Assembly (NCBI RefSeq): GCF_002920615.1
Contig: NZ_PQSU01000013.1
Coordinates: 186,001-250,000, forward strand
Source of the DNA: Streptomyces sp. Ru62
GTDB lineage: Bacteria; Actinomycetota; Actinomycetes; Streptomycetales; Streptomycetaceae
DNA: 64,000 nucleotides
Direction of reading: 5' to 3'
The position numbers were made by a program, and so were the translations under genes. This document shows, in pieces, positions 13,131-20,661 of the stretch. Positions within the stretch are counted from its first letter, which is position 1. The number at the start of each line of letters is the position of its first letter. The notes under the pieces are model-generated. The model had not been told where the DNA came from, did no database searches, and worked only from the letters and a program-made list of their open reading frames with translations.

Positions 13131-14384
13131 TCAGACCGCGGCGGCCGGCGGGGCGGCCGGGGCGGCGGGGGTGGGCTCGGTGGCCGGGGCCGGGATGGTG
13201 GCCGTCAGGTCCTCGGTGACCAGGCCCGCCGGGGGCGGGGTCACGGCGGCGATGGCGGCGGTGACCACACCGGCCGGTTCGCCGGTCTCCTCGACCACGT
13301 TCGTGTGGTCGACGACCTCGCGGCGGGAGATCTTCCAGATGGCGGCGCTCGCGGCGACCAGGAAGACGGCGACGACGGCGGTGCCCCAGTCACCGAGGTC
13401 GGTGACGGACTCGGCGCCCGCGCCGACCAGCGCGGCGGCCGGGAGGGTCAGTGCCCAGGCGACGAACATGCGGGTCGCGGTGGACCAGCGGACGACGCCG
13501 CCCTTGCGGCCGAGGCCCGCGCCCATCACCGAGCCGGAGACGACGTGCGTGGTGGAGAGGGAGAAGCCGAGGTGGGAGGAGGCCAGGATGGCGGTCGCGG
13601 CGCTGGTCTGGGCGGCGAAGCCCTGGCGCGGCTCCAGGTCCGTCAGGCCCTTGCCCATGGTGCGGATGATGCGCCAGCCGCCGATGTAGGTGCCGAGCGC
13701 GATGGCCATGCCCGCGGAGAGGATCACCCAGGTGGGAGGGTTGGAGCCGGGGGCGATGGAGCCGCCCGCGACGAGCGCGAGGGTGATGATGCCCATCGTC
13801 TTCTGGGCGTCGTTGGTGCCGTGCGCGAGGGAGACGAGGCCGGCGGAGGCGATCTGGCCGACGCGGTAGCCCTTGCGGGTGGCCTCGCCGTCGGAGGTGC
13901 CGCCGACGCCGTAGGAGAACCGGGTGGCCAGCAGGGAGGCGAGGCCCGCGACGACCGGCGCGGCGACGGCCGGGAGCAGCACCTTGGTGACCAGGACGTC
14001 ACCGTGGACGGCGCCGAAGCCGGCGGAGGCGACGGTGGCGCCGACCAGACCGCCCATCAGGGCGTGCGAGGAGCTGGAGGGCAGGCCCACCAGCCAGGTC
14101 AGCAGGTTCCAGAGGATCGCGCCGACCAGGGCGGCGAAGATGACCTCGGGACGGATGCCGGTCTCGTCGACGAGACCCTTGGAGATCGTGTTCGCGACCT
14201 CCACGGAGAGGAAGGCGCCCACGAGGTTGAGGACGGCGGACATGGCAACCGCGATCTTCGGCTTCAGGGCGCCTGTGGAGATGGTGGTGGCCATCGCGTT
14301 CGCGGTGTCGTGGAAACCGTTCGTGAAATCGAACGCGAGAGCGGTTACCACCACAATCGCGAGGATCAGCGAGAAGCTTTCCAT
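13131..14384 (-). CDS. pitH1: PiT-family low-affinity inorganic phosphate transporter
   Basis: 417 aa, about ten transmembrane segments in two homologous halves. The N-half signature FTNGFHDTANAMAT (near residue 20) and the C-half LAHGTNDAQKTMGI with SLSTTHVVSGSVMG are the PiT phosphate-binding repeats. The C-terminal 55 residues are a disordered Ala/Pro/Thr tail. Symport of metal-phosphate or H+/Na+-phosphate is the family function. An array of GTTCA-type repeats lies 29-69 nt upstream of the start and suggests PhoP control. The symbol rests on resemblance to the S. coelicolor locus. Confidence 0.9.
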   Translation of the reverse strand: MESFSLILAIVVVTALAFDFTNGFHDTANAMATTISTGALKPKIAVAMSAVLNLVGAFLSVEVANTISKGLVDETGIRPEVIFAALVGAILWNLLTWLVGLPSSSSHALMGGLVGATVASAGFGAVHGDVLVTKVLLPAVAAPVVAGLASLLATRFSYGVGGTSDGEATRKGYRVGQIASAGLVSLAHGTNDAQKTMGIITLALVAGGSIAPGSNPPTWVILSAGMAIALGTYIGGWRIIRTMGKGLTDLEPRQGFAAQTSAATAILASSHLGFSLSTTHVVSGSVMGAGLGRKGGVVRWSTATRMFVAWALTLPAAALVGAGAESVTDLGDWGTAVVAVFLVAASAAIWKISRREVVDHTNVVEETGEPAGVVTAAIAAVTPPPAGLVTEDLTATIPAPATEPTPAAPAAPPAAAV

Positions 14385-14412
14385 TTACCCAGGCAATCGT
14401 TCGAGGTCATTG

Positions 14413-14453
14413 GCTGGATGAACGTAGGCAACCTGGGTGAACGGAAGATGAAC
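14413..14453 (-). promoter_or_regulatory. PHO-box-like direct repeats upstream of the PiT gene
   Basis: On the minus strand two contiguous 11-nt units, GTTCATCTTCC (14443-14453) and GTTCACCCAGG (14432-14442), are followed after 8 nt by a third, GTTCATCCAGC (14413-14423). Streptomyces PhoP binds tandem 11-nt GTTCACC-type units. The site is close to the start codon, so it could act as activator or roadblock site depending on the promoter position. Confidence 0.65.
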
Positions 14454-14527
14454 TGAGGCGGGCGTGAGGGTGTCCGTAACGCGCGTGCGAGGTTCCGCTT
14501 CGTGTCGTCGGCCCAAGCGCGCCTTGG

Positions 14528-15364
14528 CTACCGGCCGCGCGCGAAGATCCGCAGCCGGCTCAGGGAGCCGTTGAAGAGATTCTGGTCACCCGGCAGCCTG
14601 CCTTTGACGGCGTGCTGCCAGAACGTCCAGTACCGCCAGCCGCCCGGCAGCGCGCCCGGCCGTGAGGTGCCGTGGCGGGCGATCCACAGGGCGTGCGAGG
14701 AGGAGAAGGCGCGGCTGTTCCCGGTGCACAGCTTCCACCACTGGGTGGTGGTGTAGATCACGGGACGGCGGCCGGTCCTCTTCTTGATCTCGTCGCTGAA
14801 CGACCGGATCCAGCGGACCATCCGGGCCTTGCCGACCCCGTAGCACTTGTGCTTCGCGTCGTACGGGTTGTATTCGATGTCCAGCGCGGGCGGCAGCGTC
14901 CAGCCGTCCGCCCGCCAGCCGCCGCCGTGCCGCACGAAGTACGCGGCCTGCGCGGCGCCGGAGGACCGGTCCGGCCGGGCGAAGTGGTACGCGCCCCGGA
15001 TCAGCCCCGCCTCGCGGGCGCCGGAGTACTGCCCGGAGAAGTAGGGGTTGCGGTAGCCCGTCGACTCGGTCGCCTTCACGTAGACGAACCGCGCGCCCTT
15101 CGCCCGGGCGGCGGCCCAGTCGACCCGACGCTGGTGGGACGACACGTCGTGGCCCCTGGGCGGGGTGCCGGTCAGGAGCGGCAGCACGGTCAGCCCCGGC
15201 AGCAGCGGCAGCGCGCCCGGGGCCGGGGGTGCGGCCGTCTCCGGCCCGCCGGCCGGCCCCAGCGGTCCGGCGGACGCGGTCGTGGCGGTCGCGAGGGCGA
15301 GGGCCGCCGTGGCCGCCGTGAGGACACCGGCGCGGCGGCGGACAAGGGTGCGTTCACGGGCCAT
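14528..15364 (-). CDS. Secreted GH25 lysozyme (N-acetylmuramidase)
   Basis: 278 aa. The N-terminal signal peptide (MARERTLVRRR, then an Ala-rich core) ends near ASAG, followed by a Pro/Ala/Leu linker. The GH25 domain starts at GHDVSSHQ (catalytic-site Asp), has FVYVKATEST and the DIEYN segment carrying the catalytic DxE. Homologues cleave beta-1,4 bonds of peptidoglycan outside the cell. The start at 15364 gives a normal signal peptide. No other cell-wall gene is adjacent. Confidence 0.9.
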   Translation of the reverse strand: MARERTLVRRRAGVLTAATAALALATATTASAGPLGPAGGPETAAPPAPGALPLLPGLTVLPLLTGTPPRGHDVSSHQRRVDWAAARAKGARFVYVKATESTGYRNPYFSGQYSGAREAGLIRGAYHFARPDRSSGAAQAAYFVRHGGGWRADGWTLPPALDIEYNPYDAKHKCYGVGKARMVRWIRSFSDEIKKRTGRRPVIYTTTQWWKLCTGNSRAFSSSHALWIARHGTSRPGALPGGWRYWTFWQHAVKGRLPGDQNLFNGSLSRLRIFARGR

Positions 15365-15543
15365 GCGGCTCCCCCGGGGTGGACGTCCAGTCGGCAAGAG
15401 GGATCATTGAAGGCCCGCCGATCACCCCGTCTGTGACGTTTTATGGCGTTTCTGCGTGAGATCCGCCCGTTCGGCCGTATCGTTTCGGCGCAGCACCGAC
15501 CGGCCCGACCGCTCCGCGCCGGTCCGGCTGGCAGGATCACGGC

Positions 15544-16272
15544 ATGGCTGAAGCGCTGCGGAACACGGACGACGGGCACCAGGGGGGACGGCGGGACGTG
15601 CGACGGGACAGCGGGCAACGGGACGTGCGTCCGGACGAGGCGCGGCTCTGGGCGGAACTGGTCGCGACGGCACGCCGGACCGTCGCCGACGGACTGGTGG
15701 TCGGCACCTCCGGCAACGTCTCCGCCCGCGTCGGGGACCTCGTCCTGGTCACCCCCTCGGGAGTCCCCTACGACCGGCTCACCCCGGACGACATCACCGG
15801 CGTCGACCTCACCGGACGCCAGGTGCTCGGCACGCTCGTGCCGACCAGCGAGCTGCCCATGCACCTCGCCGTCTACCGCGCCACCGACGCCCGCGCGGTC
15901 GTCCACACCCACGCCGTGCACGCGACCGCGGTCTCCACGCTCGTGCCGGAGCTGCCGCCGGTCCACTACATGACCATGGCCCTGGGCGGCCCCGTCCGCG
16001 TCGCCCCCTACGCCACCTACGGCACCGGCGAACTGGCCGAGAACATGCTCCGGGCCCTCGCCGGCCGCTCCGGCTGCCTCCTGCAGAACCACGGCACGAT
16101 CACCTACGGCGCCACCCTCGACCAGGCCTACGACCGCACCGCCCAGCTGGAGTGGATGTGCCGCCTGTGGCTCACGGCGTCCTGCGTGCCGGGTCTGACC
16201 CCGTCCCTGCTGACGGAGGCACAACTGACCGAGGTCGGGGAACGCTTGAAGGGATACGGCCAACGGAGGTGA
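15544..16272 (+). CDS. Class II aldolase/adducin family protein
   Basis: 242 aa. The first 30 residues are Arg/Asp-rich and non-conserved. Zinc-binding class II (fuculose-phosphate type) aldolase motifs follow: TSGNVSAR, TPSG, the acidic TSELPMH, HTHAVHATA (two metal His) and QNHGTITYG (third His). The likely reaction is retro-aldol cleavage or epimerisation of a sugar phosphate; the substrate is unknown. The stop overlaps the ribosome site of the next gene, so the two are probably cotranslated. Confidence 0.85.
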   Translation: MAEALRNTDDGHQGGRRDVRRDSGQRDVRPDEARLWAELVATARRTVADGLVVGTSGNVSARVGDLVLVTPSGVPYDRLTPDDITGVDLTGRQVLGTLVPTSELPMHLAVYRATDARAVVHTHAVHATAVSTLVPELPPVHYMTMALGGPVRVAPYATYGTGELAENMLRALAGRSGCLLQNHGTITYGATLDQAYDRTAQLEWMCRLWLTASCVPGLTPSLLTEAQLTEVGERLKGYGQRR

Positions 16273-16276
16273 CCCC

Positions 16277-17533
16277 TTGCTGTCCTCGACGCGCCGCAAC
16301 GGCGCCCAGCCACGACCTACGCGCCCGGTGGTACCGCACCCGCCCGCACCCCGACGGTCCTCCCCTCCGCTGGCCGGTGGCCGCGGCCCCGCCGACACTG
16401 GTGCCGTGCGCACCGTCAAAGCCACCGTCGCCGGGCTCGGCGCGGTCCTGGCCGCCGGGATGGCGTCCGTCGCCGCCGGCCGGCTCGCCAGCGACGTCGC
16501 GCTGAAGGCCCCGGCGGGCCGCCCGCTGCCCACCGAGCCCCGCCTCACCGTGCACGGCACCGCCGCCGGCCAGATCACGCTCACCCGGGACCTGGCGGCC
16601 CTGCGCCCCGGTACCTACGGCCTCGCGGGCGACGGCACCCACGCGGTCGTCGGCCCCGTCCTTGAGGCGGCCCAGCACACCGCCGACACGGTCGTACGAC
16701 GTCTGGAACGCGTCACTCACGGCACCTTCGCCCCCGGCGACGCGGTATGGCTCACCCCGAACCTGTACGTCGGCAACCCCGGCACCGCCCTCGGCCTGGA
16801 CCACGCCGACGTGGACGTGCCCGGCGAGCTGGGCGCCCTGCCCGCCTGGTTCGTGCCCGGCGGGCGGGACACCTGGGTGATCGCCGTGCACGGCCTCGGC
16901 GCCACCCGGGAACACGCCATGAACGTGATGGGCTTCCTGCACGGCCGCCGGCTGCCCGTCCTCGCCCTCGCCTACCGCGGCGACCTCGGCGCCCCGCGCC
17001 CGCCGGACGGCCTGAACCACCTCGGCGAGACCGAGTGGCGGGACGTCGACGCGGCGATCCGCCACGCCGTCCACCACGGCGCCCGCCGGGTCGTCCTGTT
17101 CGGCTGGTCCACCGGCGCCACCATGGCCCTGCGCGCCGCCGAGCACTCCGCGGTCCGCGACCGCATCGCCGGACTCGTCCTGGACTCGCCGGTGCTGAGC
17201 TGGGAGGCCACCCTGCGGGCCCTGGCCAGGGCCCGCCACACCCCGCCACCGCTGCTGCCGCTCGCCGTGCGGGCCGCGCAGGGCCGGGCCGGACTGCGTG
17301 CCGACCGGGTGGCCGAGACCGCCGACCCCGACCGGCTCCGGGTCCCCACCCTGATCATCCACGGCCCGGACGACCGGGTCGCCCCCTGGGAATCCTCCCG
17401 CGGGCTCGCCCGGCGCCGCGCCGACCTGGTCGCCCTGCACACCGTCGCGCACGCCCCGCACGCGGCGATGTGGAACGCGGACCCGGAGGAGTACGAGGAG
17501 CGGCTGCGACGGTTCCTGACCCCGCTGATGTGA
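16277..17533 (+). CDS. Alpha/beta-hydrolase, membrane-anchored or secreted
   Basis: 418 aa from the TTG at 16277, which has an ideal GGAGG (16265-16269) 7 nt upstream, overlapping the aldolase stop. The alternative is the GTG at 16406, which has no clear ribosome site but gives an immediate hydrophobic N-terminal segment (VKATVAGLGAVLAAGMASV). The hydrolase fold has the oxyanion segment VHGLGATREHAM, nucleophile elbow GWSTGA, acid in HGPDDRVAP and a late histidine in AHAPHAAMW. The substrate is unknown. Confidence 0.82.
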   Translation: MLSSTRRNGAQPRPTRPVVPHPPAPRRSSPPLAGGRGPADTGAVRTVKATVAGLGAVLAAGMASVAAGRLASDVALKAPAGRPLPTEPRLTVHGTAAGQITLTRDLAALRPGTYGLAGDGTHAVVGPVLEAAQHTADTVVRRLERVTHGTFAPGDAVWLTPNLYVGNPGTALGLDHADVDVPGELGALPAWFVPGGRDTWVIAVHGLGATREHAMNVMGFLHGRRLPVLALAYRGDLGAPRPPDGLNHLGETEWRDVDAAIRHAVHHGARRVVLFGWSTGATMALRAAEHSAVRDRIAGLVLDSPVLSWEATLRALARARHTPPPLLPLAVRAAQGRAGLRADRVAETADPDRLRVPTLIIHGPDDRVAPWESSRGLARRRADLVALHTVAHAPHAAMWNADPEEYEERLRRFLTPLM

Positions 17534-17613
17534 CGCAAGGGGCCCATGGGACTGCGCGGGCTTCCGGGCCGACATGACCCCCGGGCGCCCGGCCCCGGCG
17601 TCACCGGCGCGAA

Positions 17614-17715
17614 ACATTCCGTTTAGGGGCGTACGACTGGCCTGATCCTGCCTCCCCGGCCCTTTCCGCACGCGGTGCGTTGGCCAGCCCCGTCGCCCGC
17701 CGTGACATTCCGTTT
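17614..17715. repeat. Direct repeat ACATTCCGTTT in an intergenic region
   Basis: ACATTCCGTTTAGG at 17614-17627 and ACATTCCGTTTGGG at 17705-17718 lie 91 bp apart, in front of the HEAT-like unknown. A weaker copy (GCATTCCGTTT) lies near 45693. The A/T content is unusual for this genome. The role is unknown. Confidence 0.4.
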
Positions 17716-17749
17716 GGGTTTTCGGACCGTCAACCGGAAGACTGCACCC

Positions 17750-19168
17750 GTGACGTCCCGTATCCCGCGCGACTCCAGGCTCCGACTCGTCCGACCGCGA
17801 CCCCTGGCCGCCGCCCCCAGAGCTGTGAACCAGCGGCGCCCACGCCGCCCCGCACCCCGGCCGCCGGAGGGCACCCCCGCCCCGGCCGAACTGGCCGGAA
17901 TGGCCCGCGCCGGTCTGGCCGGCGCGGTCCGCGTCGCCCGCTGGGCCGACGCCGCACTCGGCCCCGGCCGCACCGGTGCCACCGCCGACGGCAAGGCCAC
18001 CCTCTCCGACGCCACCGCCGAACGCGCCGCCGCCGACCTCGGCCTGAGCGTCGCTCAGGTCCGCGCCGACTGGGACACCGCCCGCCTCGCCGGACTCGTC
18101 GAGGTGCACGGCGACAGCGCGCGCCCCGGCTGGCGACTGCGCGCCTGGGACCGCGACGACAGCGCCGTGCTGCGCGGCTGGGTCGCCCTCTTCGACGCCT
18201 GGTCGCTCGCCTGCCCCGAACCCGACGGGCACGAGCCGGCCGCCGTCGCCGAGGTCGTCTCGGCCATGCCCCAGGTGCTCTCCTTCCTCCAGCTGTCCGC
18301 CGGACCGGTCCCCGTCGAGCAGCTGCTCGACCTGCTCCAGCAGCGGGTCACGGAACTGCGCACCGAACGCTGCGAGGTCGCCTACGAGCCCGGCACCGGA
18401 CGGCCCGCCGGAGCCCCGGACCCGGCGGACCCCGCCCCCACCGCGGACGCCCCGCTCGCCCCCCTGCTCGACTGGGCGCTGCGGGCCCTGGCCTCCGTCG
18501 GCGCCCTCACCTACGGCGACGGCCAGGCCACGCTCACCCCGCTCGGCAACTGGGCGGTCTGGGTCAAGCTGGAGCAGATCTGCGTGGCCGCGCAGAGCCC
18601 CGCCGGCAACATCGAGCAGTCCGCCGAGGACATGCTGCGCGGCTGCGCCCAGCTCCGGCCCAACGCGGCCCGCGCCGAGTACCGCGCCTGGCTCGCCGCC
18701 CGCCCCGTCGGCAGCGCCGTCACCGAGCTGATCGCCGCCGCCCGCGGCGACGACGCCCTGCTGCGCGGCCTGGCCTTCGAGGCGCTGCGGGTCGTCGGCG
18801 CCCCCGCCGAGCCCGACGTGCGGTCCGTCGTGGACGAGCCGGCCCTGCGGCCGTACGCCCTGCTGTGGCTGGCCGAGCACGACGGGGTCGACCCGGAGGA
18901 CGCCCACGAGGTGCTCACCCGGGACGAGGCCACCTGGCTGTGGGTGGACACCGCCGCCGCCGTCGCCGACCACGGCGAGGCGCCGATGCTGGTCCGGCAC
19001 CTGGAGTCCGCGGTGCAGCCCACCGTCCCCCAGCTGCTCGACGAGGTCCGCGCCGTCGGCCACCCGCGCACCGTGCAGGTCCTGGTCGCGCTCGCCGCCG
19101 CCCACCCCGACCCGGCCCTGGCCAAGGCCGTCCGCCGGGCGGCGTTCCAGGTGCACACCGGGGGCTGA
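17750..19168 (+). CDS. Conserved hypothetical protein with HEAT-like C-terminal half
   Basis: About 472 aa from the GTG at 17750; an ATG at 17675 would add 25 residues. I do not recognise a named family. The N-terminal region is Arg/Pro-rich, followed by an all-alpha, Ala/Leu-rich protein. Residues about 60-130 (ATLSDATAERAAADLGLS, then VRADWDTARLAGLVEV) look like a winged-helix or death-like helical module. The C-terminal 170 residues contain repeated LLRGLAFEALRVV, LVRHLESAV and VLVALAAAHPDPALAKAVRRAA units suggestive of HEAT repeats. Soluble, stand-alone transcription unit. Confidence 0.75.
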   Translation: MTSRIPRDSRLRLVRPRPLAAAPRAVNQRRPRRPAPRPPEGTPAPAELAGMARAGLAGAVRVARWADAALGPGRTGATADGKATLSDATAERAAADLGLSVAQVRADWDTARLAGLVEVHGDSARPGWRLRAWDRDDSAVLRGWVALFDAWSLACPEPDGHEPAAVAEVVSAMPQVLSFLQLSAGPVPVEQLLDLLQQRVTELRTERCEVAYEPGTGRPAGAPDPADPAPTADAPLAPLLDWALRALASVGALTYGDGQATLTPLGNWAVWVKLEQICVAAQSPAGNIEQSAEDMLRGCAQLRPNAARAEYRAWLAARPVGSAVTELIAAARGDDALLRGLAFEALRVVGAPAEPDVRSVVDEPALRPYALLWLAEHDGVDPEDAHEVLTRDEATWLWVDTAAAVADHGEAPMLVRHLESAVQPTVPQLLDEVRAVGHPRTVQVLVALAAAHPDPALAKAVRRAAFQVHTGG

Positions 19169-19205
19169 GGGGCAGGCCGAGCAGGGGGTGCGGCGGGGGA
19201 GTGGC

Positions 19206-19622
19206 TCAGACGCCGATCTCGGGGGCGTACGTCCCGAAACTCCAGACGTTGCCCTCGGCGTCTCTGGCCATGTAGTCCCGCGAGCCGTAGTCCTGGTCCG
19301 TCGGGGGCATCAGGATCTCCACCCCGTGCTCCACGGCCCGCTGGTGGTGGGCGTCCACGTCGTCCACCACGACGTACACCCCGGCGGGTCCCGCGTCCCG
19401 CATCGCCGCGTCGAAGAGGCCGCCGCGCCCCTTGGAGCCGATCATCACCGCGCCGTTGCCCTGGACCAGCTCGGCGTGCATCACCTTGCCGTCCTCCGTC
19501 TCGTACACCGACAGCTCGGTGAAGCCGAGGGCCTCCGTGAGCTGCCGGATCGCCGCCCTGGCGTCCGCGTACAGCAGTGTGGGACAGATGCCCGGCCGTG
19601 CGCCGCCACCCGTGCCTGCCAT
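19206..19622 (-). CDS. VOC (glyoxalase/bleomycin-resistance superfamily) protein
   Basis: 138 aa, a single vicinal-oxygen-chelate domain of two beta-alpha-beta-beta-beta modules. The ends CPTLLYADARAAIRQLTEALGF and RDYMARDAEGNVWSFGTY are typical of the PhnB/YdeM-like branch, and GPAGVYVVVDDVDAHH opens the second module. Substrate and metal are unknown. Start ATG at 19622 (MAGTGGGAR); a GTG nine nt upstream is possible. It is convergent with the upstream gene. Confidence 0.85.
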   Translation of the reverse strand: MAGTGGGARPGICPTLLYADARAAIRQLTEALGFTELSVYETEDGKVMHAELVQGNGAVMIGSKGRGGLFDAAMRDAGPAGVYVVVDDVDAHHQRAVEHGVEILMPPTDQDYGSRDYMARDAEGNVWSFGTYAPEIGV

Positions 19623-19875
19623 GCCGATCACTCCTTCGCGCACCGGTTCCGCCGTGCTCGGTGCGAGTCTCGCAGCCGCCACTGACAACGCCCCGGCGCG
19701 ACGGGCCGCAGCGCGCCGCGGCGCCGGCCGGGTACGGCGGCGGGCGCTCGCGCGATCCCGCCCCGCCGAACGGGGGGACTTCCCGCCCCGGCCCGCCCGG
19801 TCACCCCGCCGACCCGGCCGGCGGTGACTACGCTCGGCCGCTGATCCGGGACGGTGGTACCCAAAGGGGGGCGAG

Positions 19876-20568
19876 GTGGCACTTCCACCCGTGGGCCGCC
19901 TCACCGTCGCCGTCCTGCTGGCCGCCGTCACCCTCGGCATCCTCGGCACGGCCCGGCAGCTCCGCCCGGTTCCCTACGGCGACCGGCTCCTGTCCGCCGG
20001 GCCGGACGCCGGGGCCTGGGCGGCGCGGGTGCGGGACGGTGCCGTGGCCGGCCACGACAGCCGTACCGGTGCGCTCCGGTGGCGGTACGCGCGCGCGGGG
20101 CACCGTCCCGTCGACGTGGTCCACGCGCGCGGGGAGGTGATCGCACTCTGGGACGACGGTCTGCTCACCGACACCGACGGCCGGTCCGTGCGCTGGCACC
20201 GGGCCCTGCCCGACGCGGCCGAGTGGCTCCCGGACCAGGGCGGCACCGGTGTGCTGCGCCCCCTCGGCCGCGGCATCCTCGCCGTCGTCACCCCCCGCCG
20301 CGTCACCGCGTACCGCACCGCCGACGGCGACCTGCGCTGGGTGCTGCCCGCCCGGGCCGGCTGCGCCTTCCGCCCCGAGGGCGCCGTACGCCGGGGCGCG
20401 GCCCTGCTCCTCGCCCAGCCCTGCGCGGACGCCGCCTGGACCGGCCAGCTCGTGGCCCTGGACGACCTGGGCCGGATCGCGCCCGACCGCACCCCGCTGG
20501 GCAACGACCTCCCGAGCCCCGCACCCCGGACGCCCGGATGCGGAAAACCGCTTGCACGGCCCCGTTAG
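19876..20568 (+). CDS. Membrane-anchored beta-propeller-like hypothetical protein
   Basis: 230 aa from a GTG with an upstream purine-rich GGGGGGCGAGG. One N-terminal transmembrane helix (residues 8-26) is followed by an extracytoplasmic domain with repeated W/Y-rich strands such as GHDSRTGALRWRYARAG, TDTDGRSVRWHRALP and YRTADGDLRWVLPA. These resemble PQQ-like propeller blades. The two Cys of the last blade (GCAF and QPCAD) could form a disulfide. Function unknown. Confidence 0.75.
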   Translation: MALPPVGRLTVAVLLAAVTLGILGTARQLRPVPYGDRLLSAGPDAGAWAARVRDGAVAGHDSRTGALRWRYARAGHRPVDVVHARGEVIALWDDGLLTDTDGRSVRWHRALPDAAEWLPDQGGTGVLRPLGRGILAVVTPRRVTAYRTADGDLRWVLPARAGCAFRPEGAVRRGAALLLAQPCADAAWTGQLVALDDLGRIAPDRTPLGNDLPSPAPRTPGCGKPLARPR

Positions 20569-20571
20569 ACT
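20566..20571 (+). promoter_or_regulatory. Candidate -10 element (TAGACT) giving a leaderless transcript
   Basis: TAGACT ends 7 nt before the ATG of the micro-ORF at 20579, the spacing expected if transcription starts at that ATG. No convincing -35 is visible at 16-19 nt. Confidence 0.45.
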
Positions 20572-20578
20572 TTCCCCC

Positions 20579-20602
20579 ATGGCCATTCTCCTCGCGCATT
20601 AG
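20579..20602 (+). CDS. Seven-residue leaderless micro-ORF (MAILLAH) upstream of the ABC-F gene
   Basis: ATG, six sense codons and TAG, ending 59 nt before the ABC-F start. It has no ribosome site but lies at the predicted transcription start. The intervening leader can pair GGCGGG (20605-20610) with CCCGCC (20629-20634) or, alternatively, GGCGG with CCGCC (20622-20626). That arrangement would allow translation-sensing attenuation. Translation is not proven. Confidence 0.4.
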   Translation: MAILLAH

Positions 20603-20661
20603 ACGGCGGGAACGTCCTCAGCCGCCCACCCGCCAACCCCTGTACGCCCTGGAGTCTGTCC

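Noticed and set aside
16172..19156. 994-codon open frame on the minus strand opposite the aldolase, hydrolase and HEAT-like genes
   Set aside because: Gly/Ala/Val/Asp-rich low-complexity translation crossing three genes; no ribosome site or domain.
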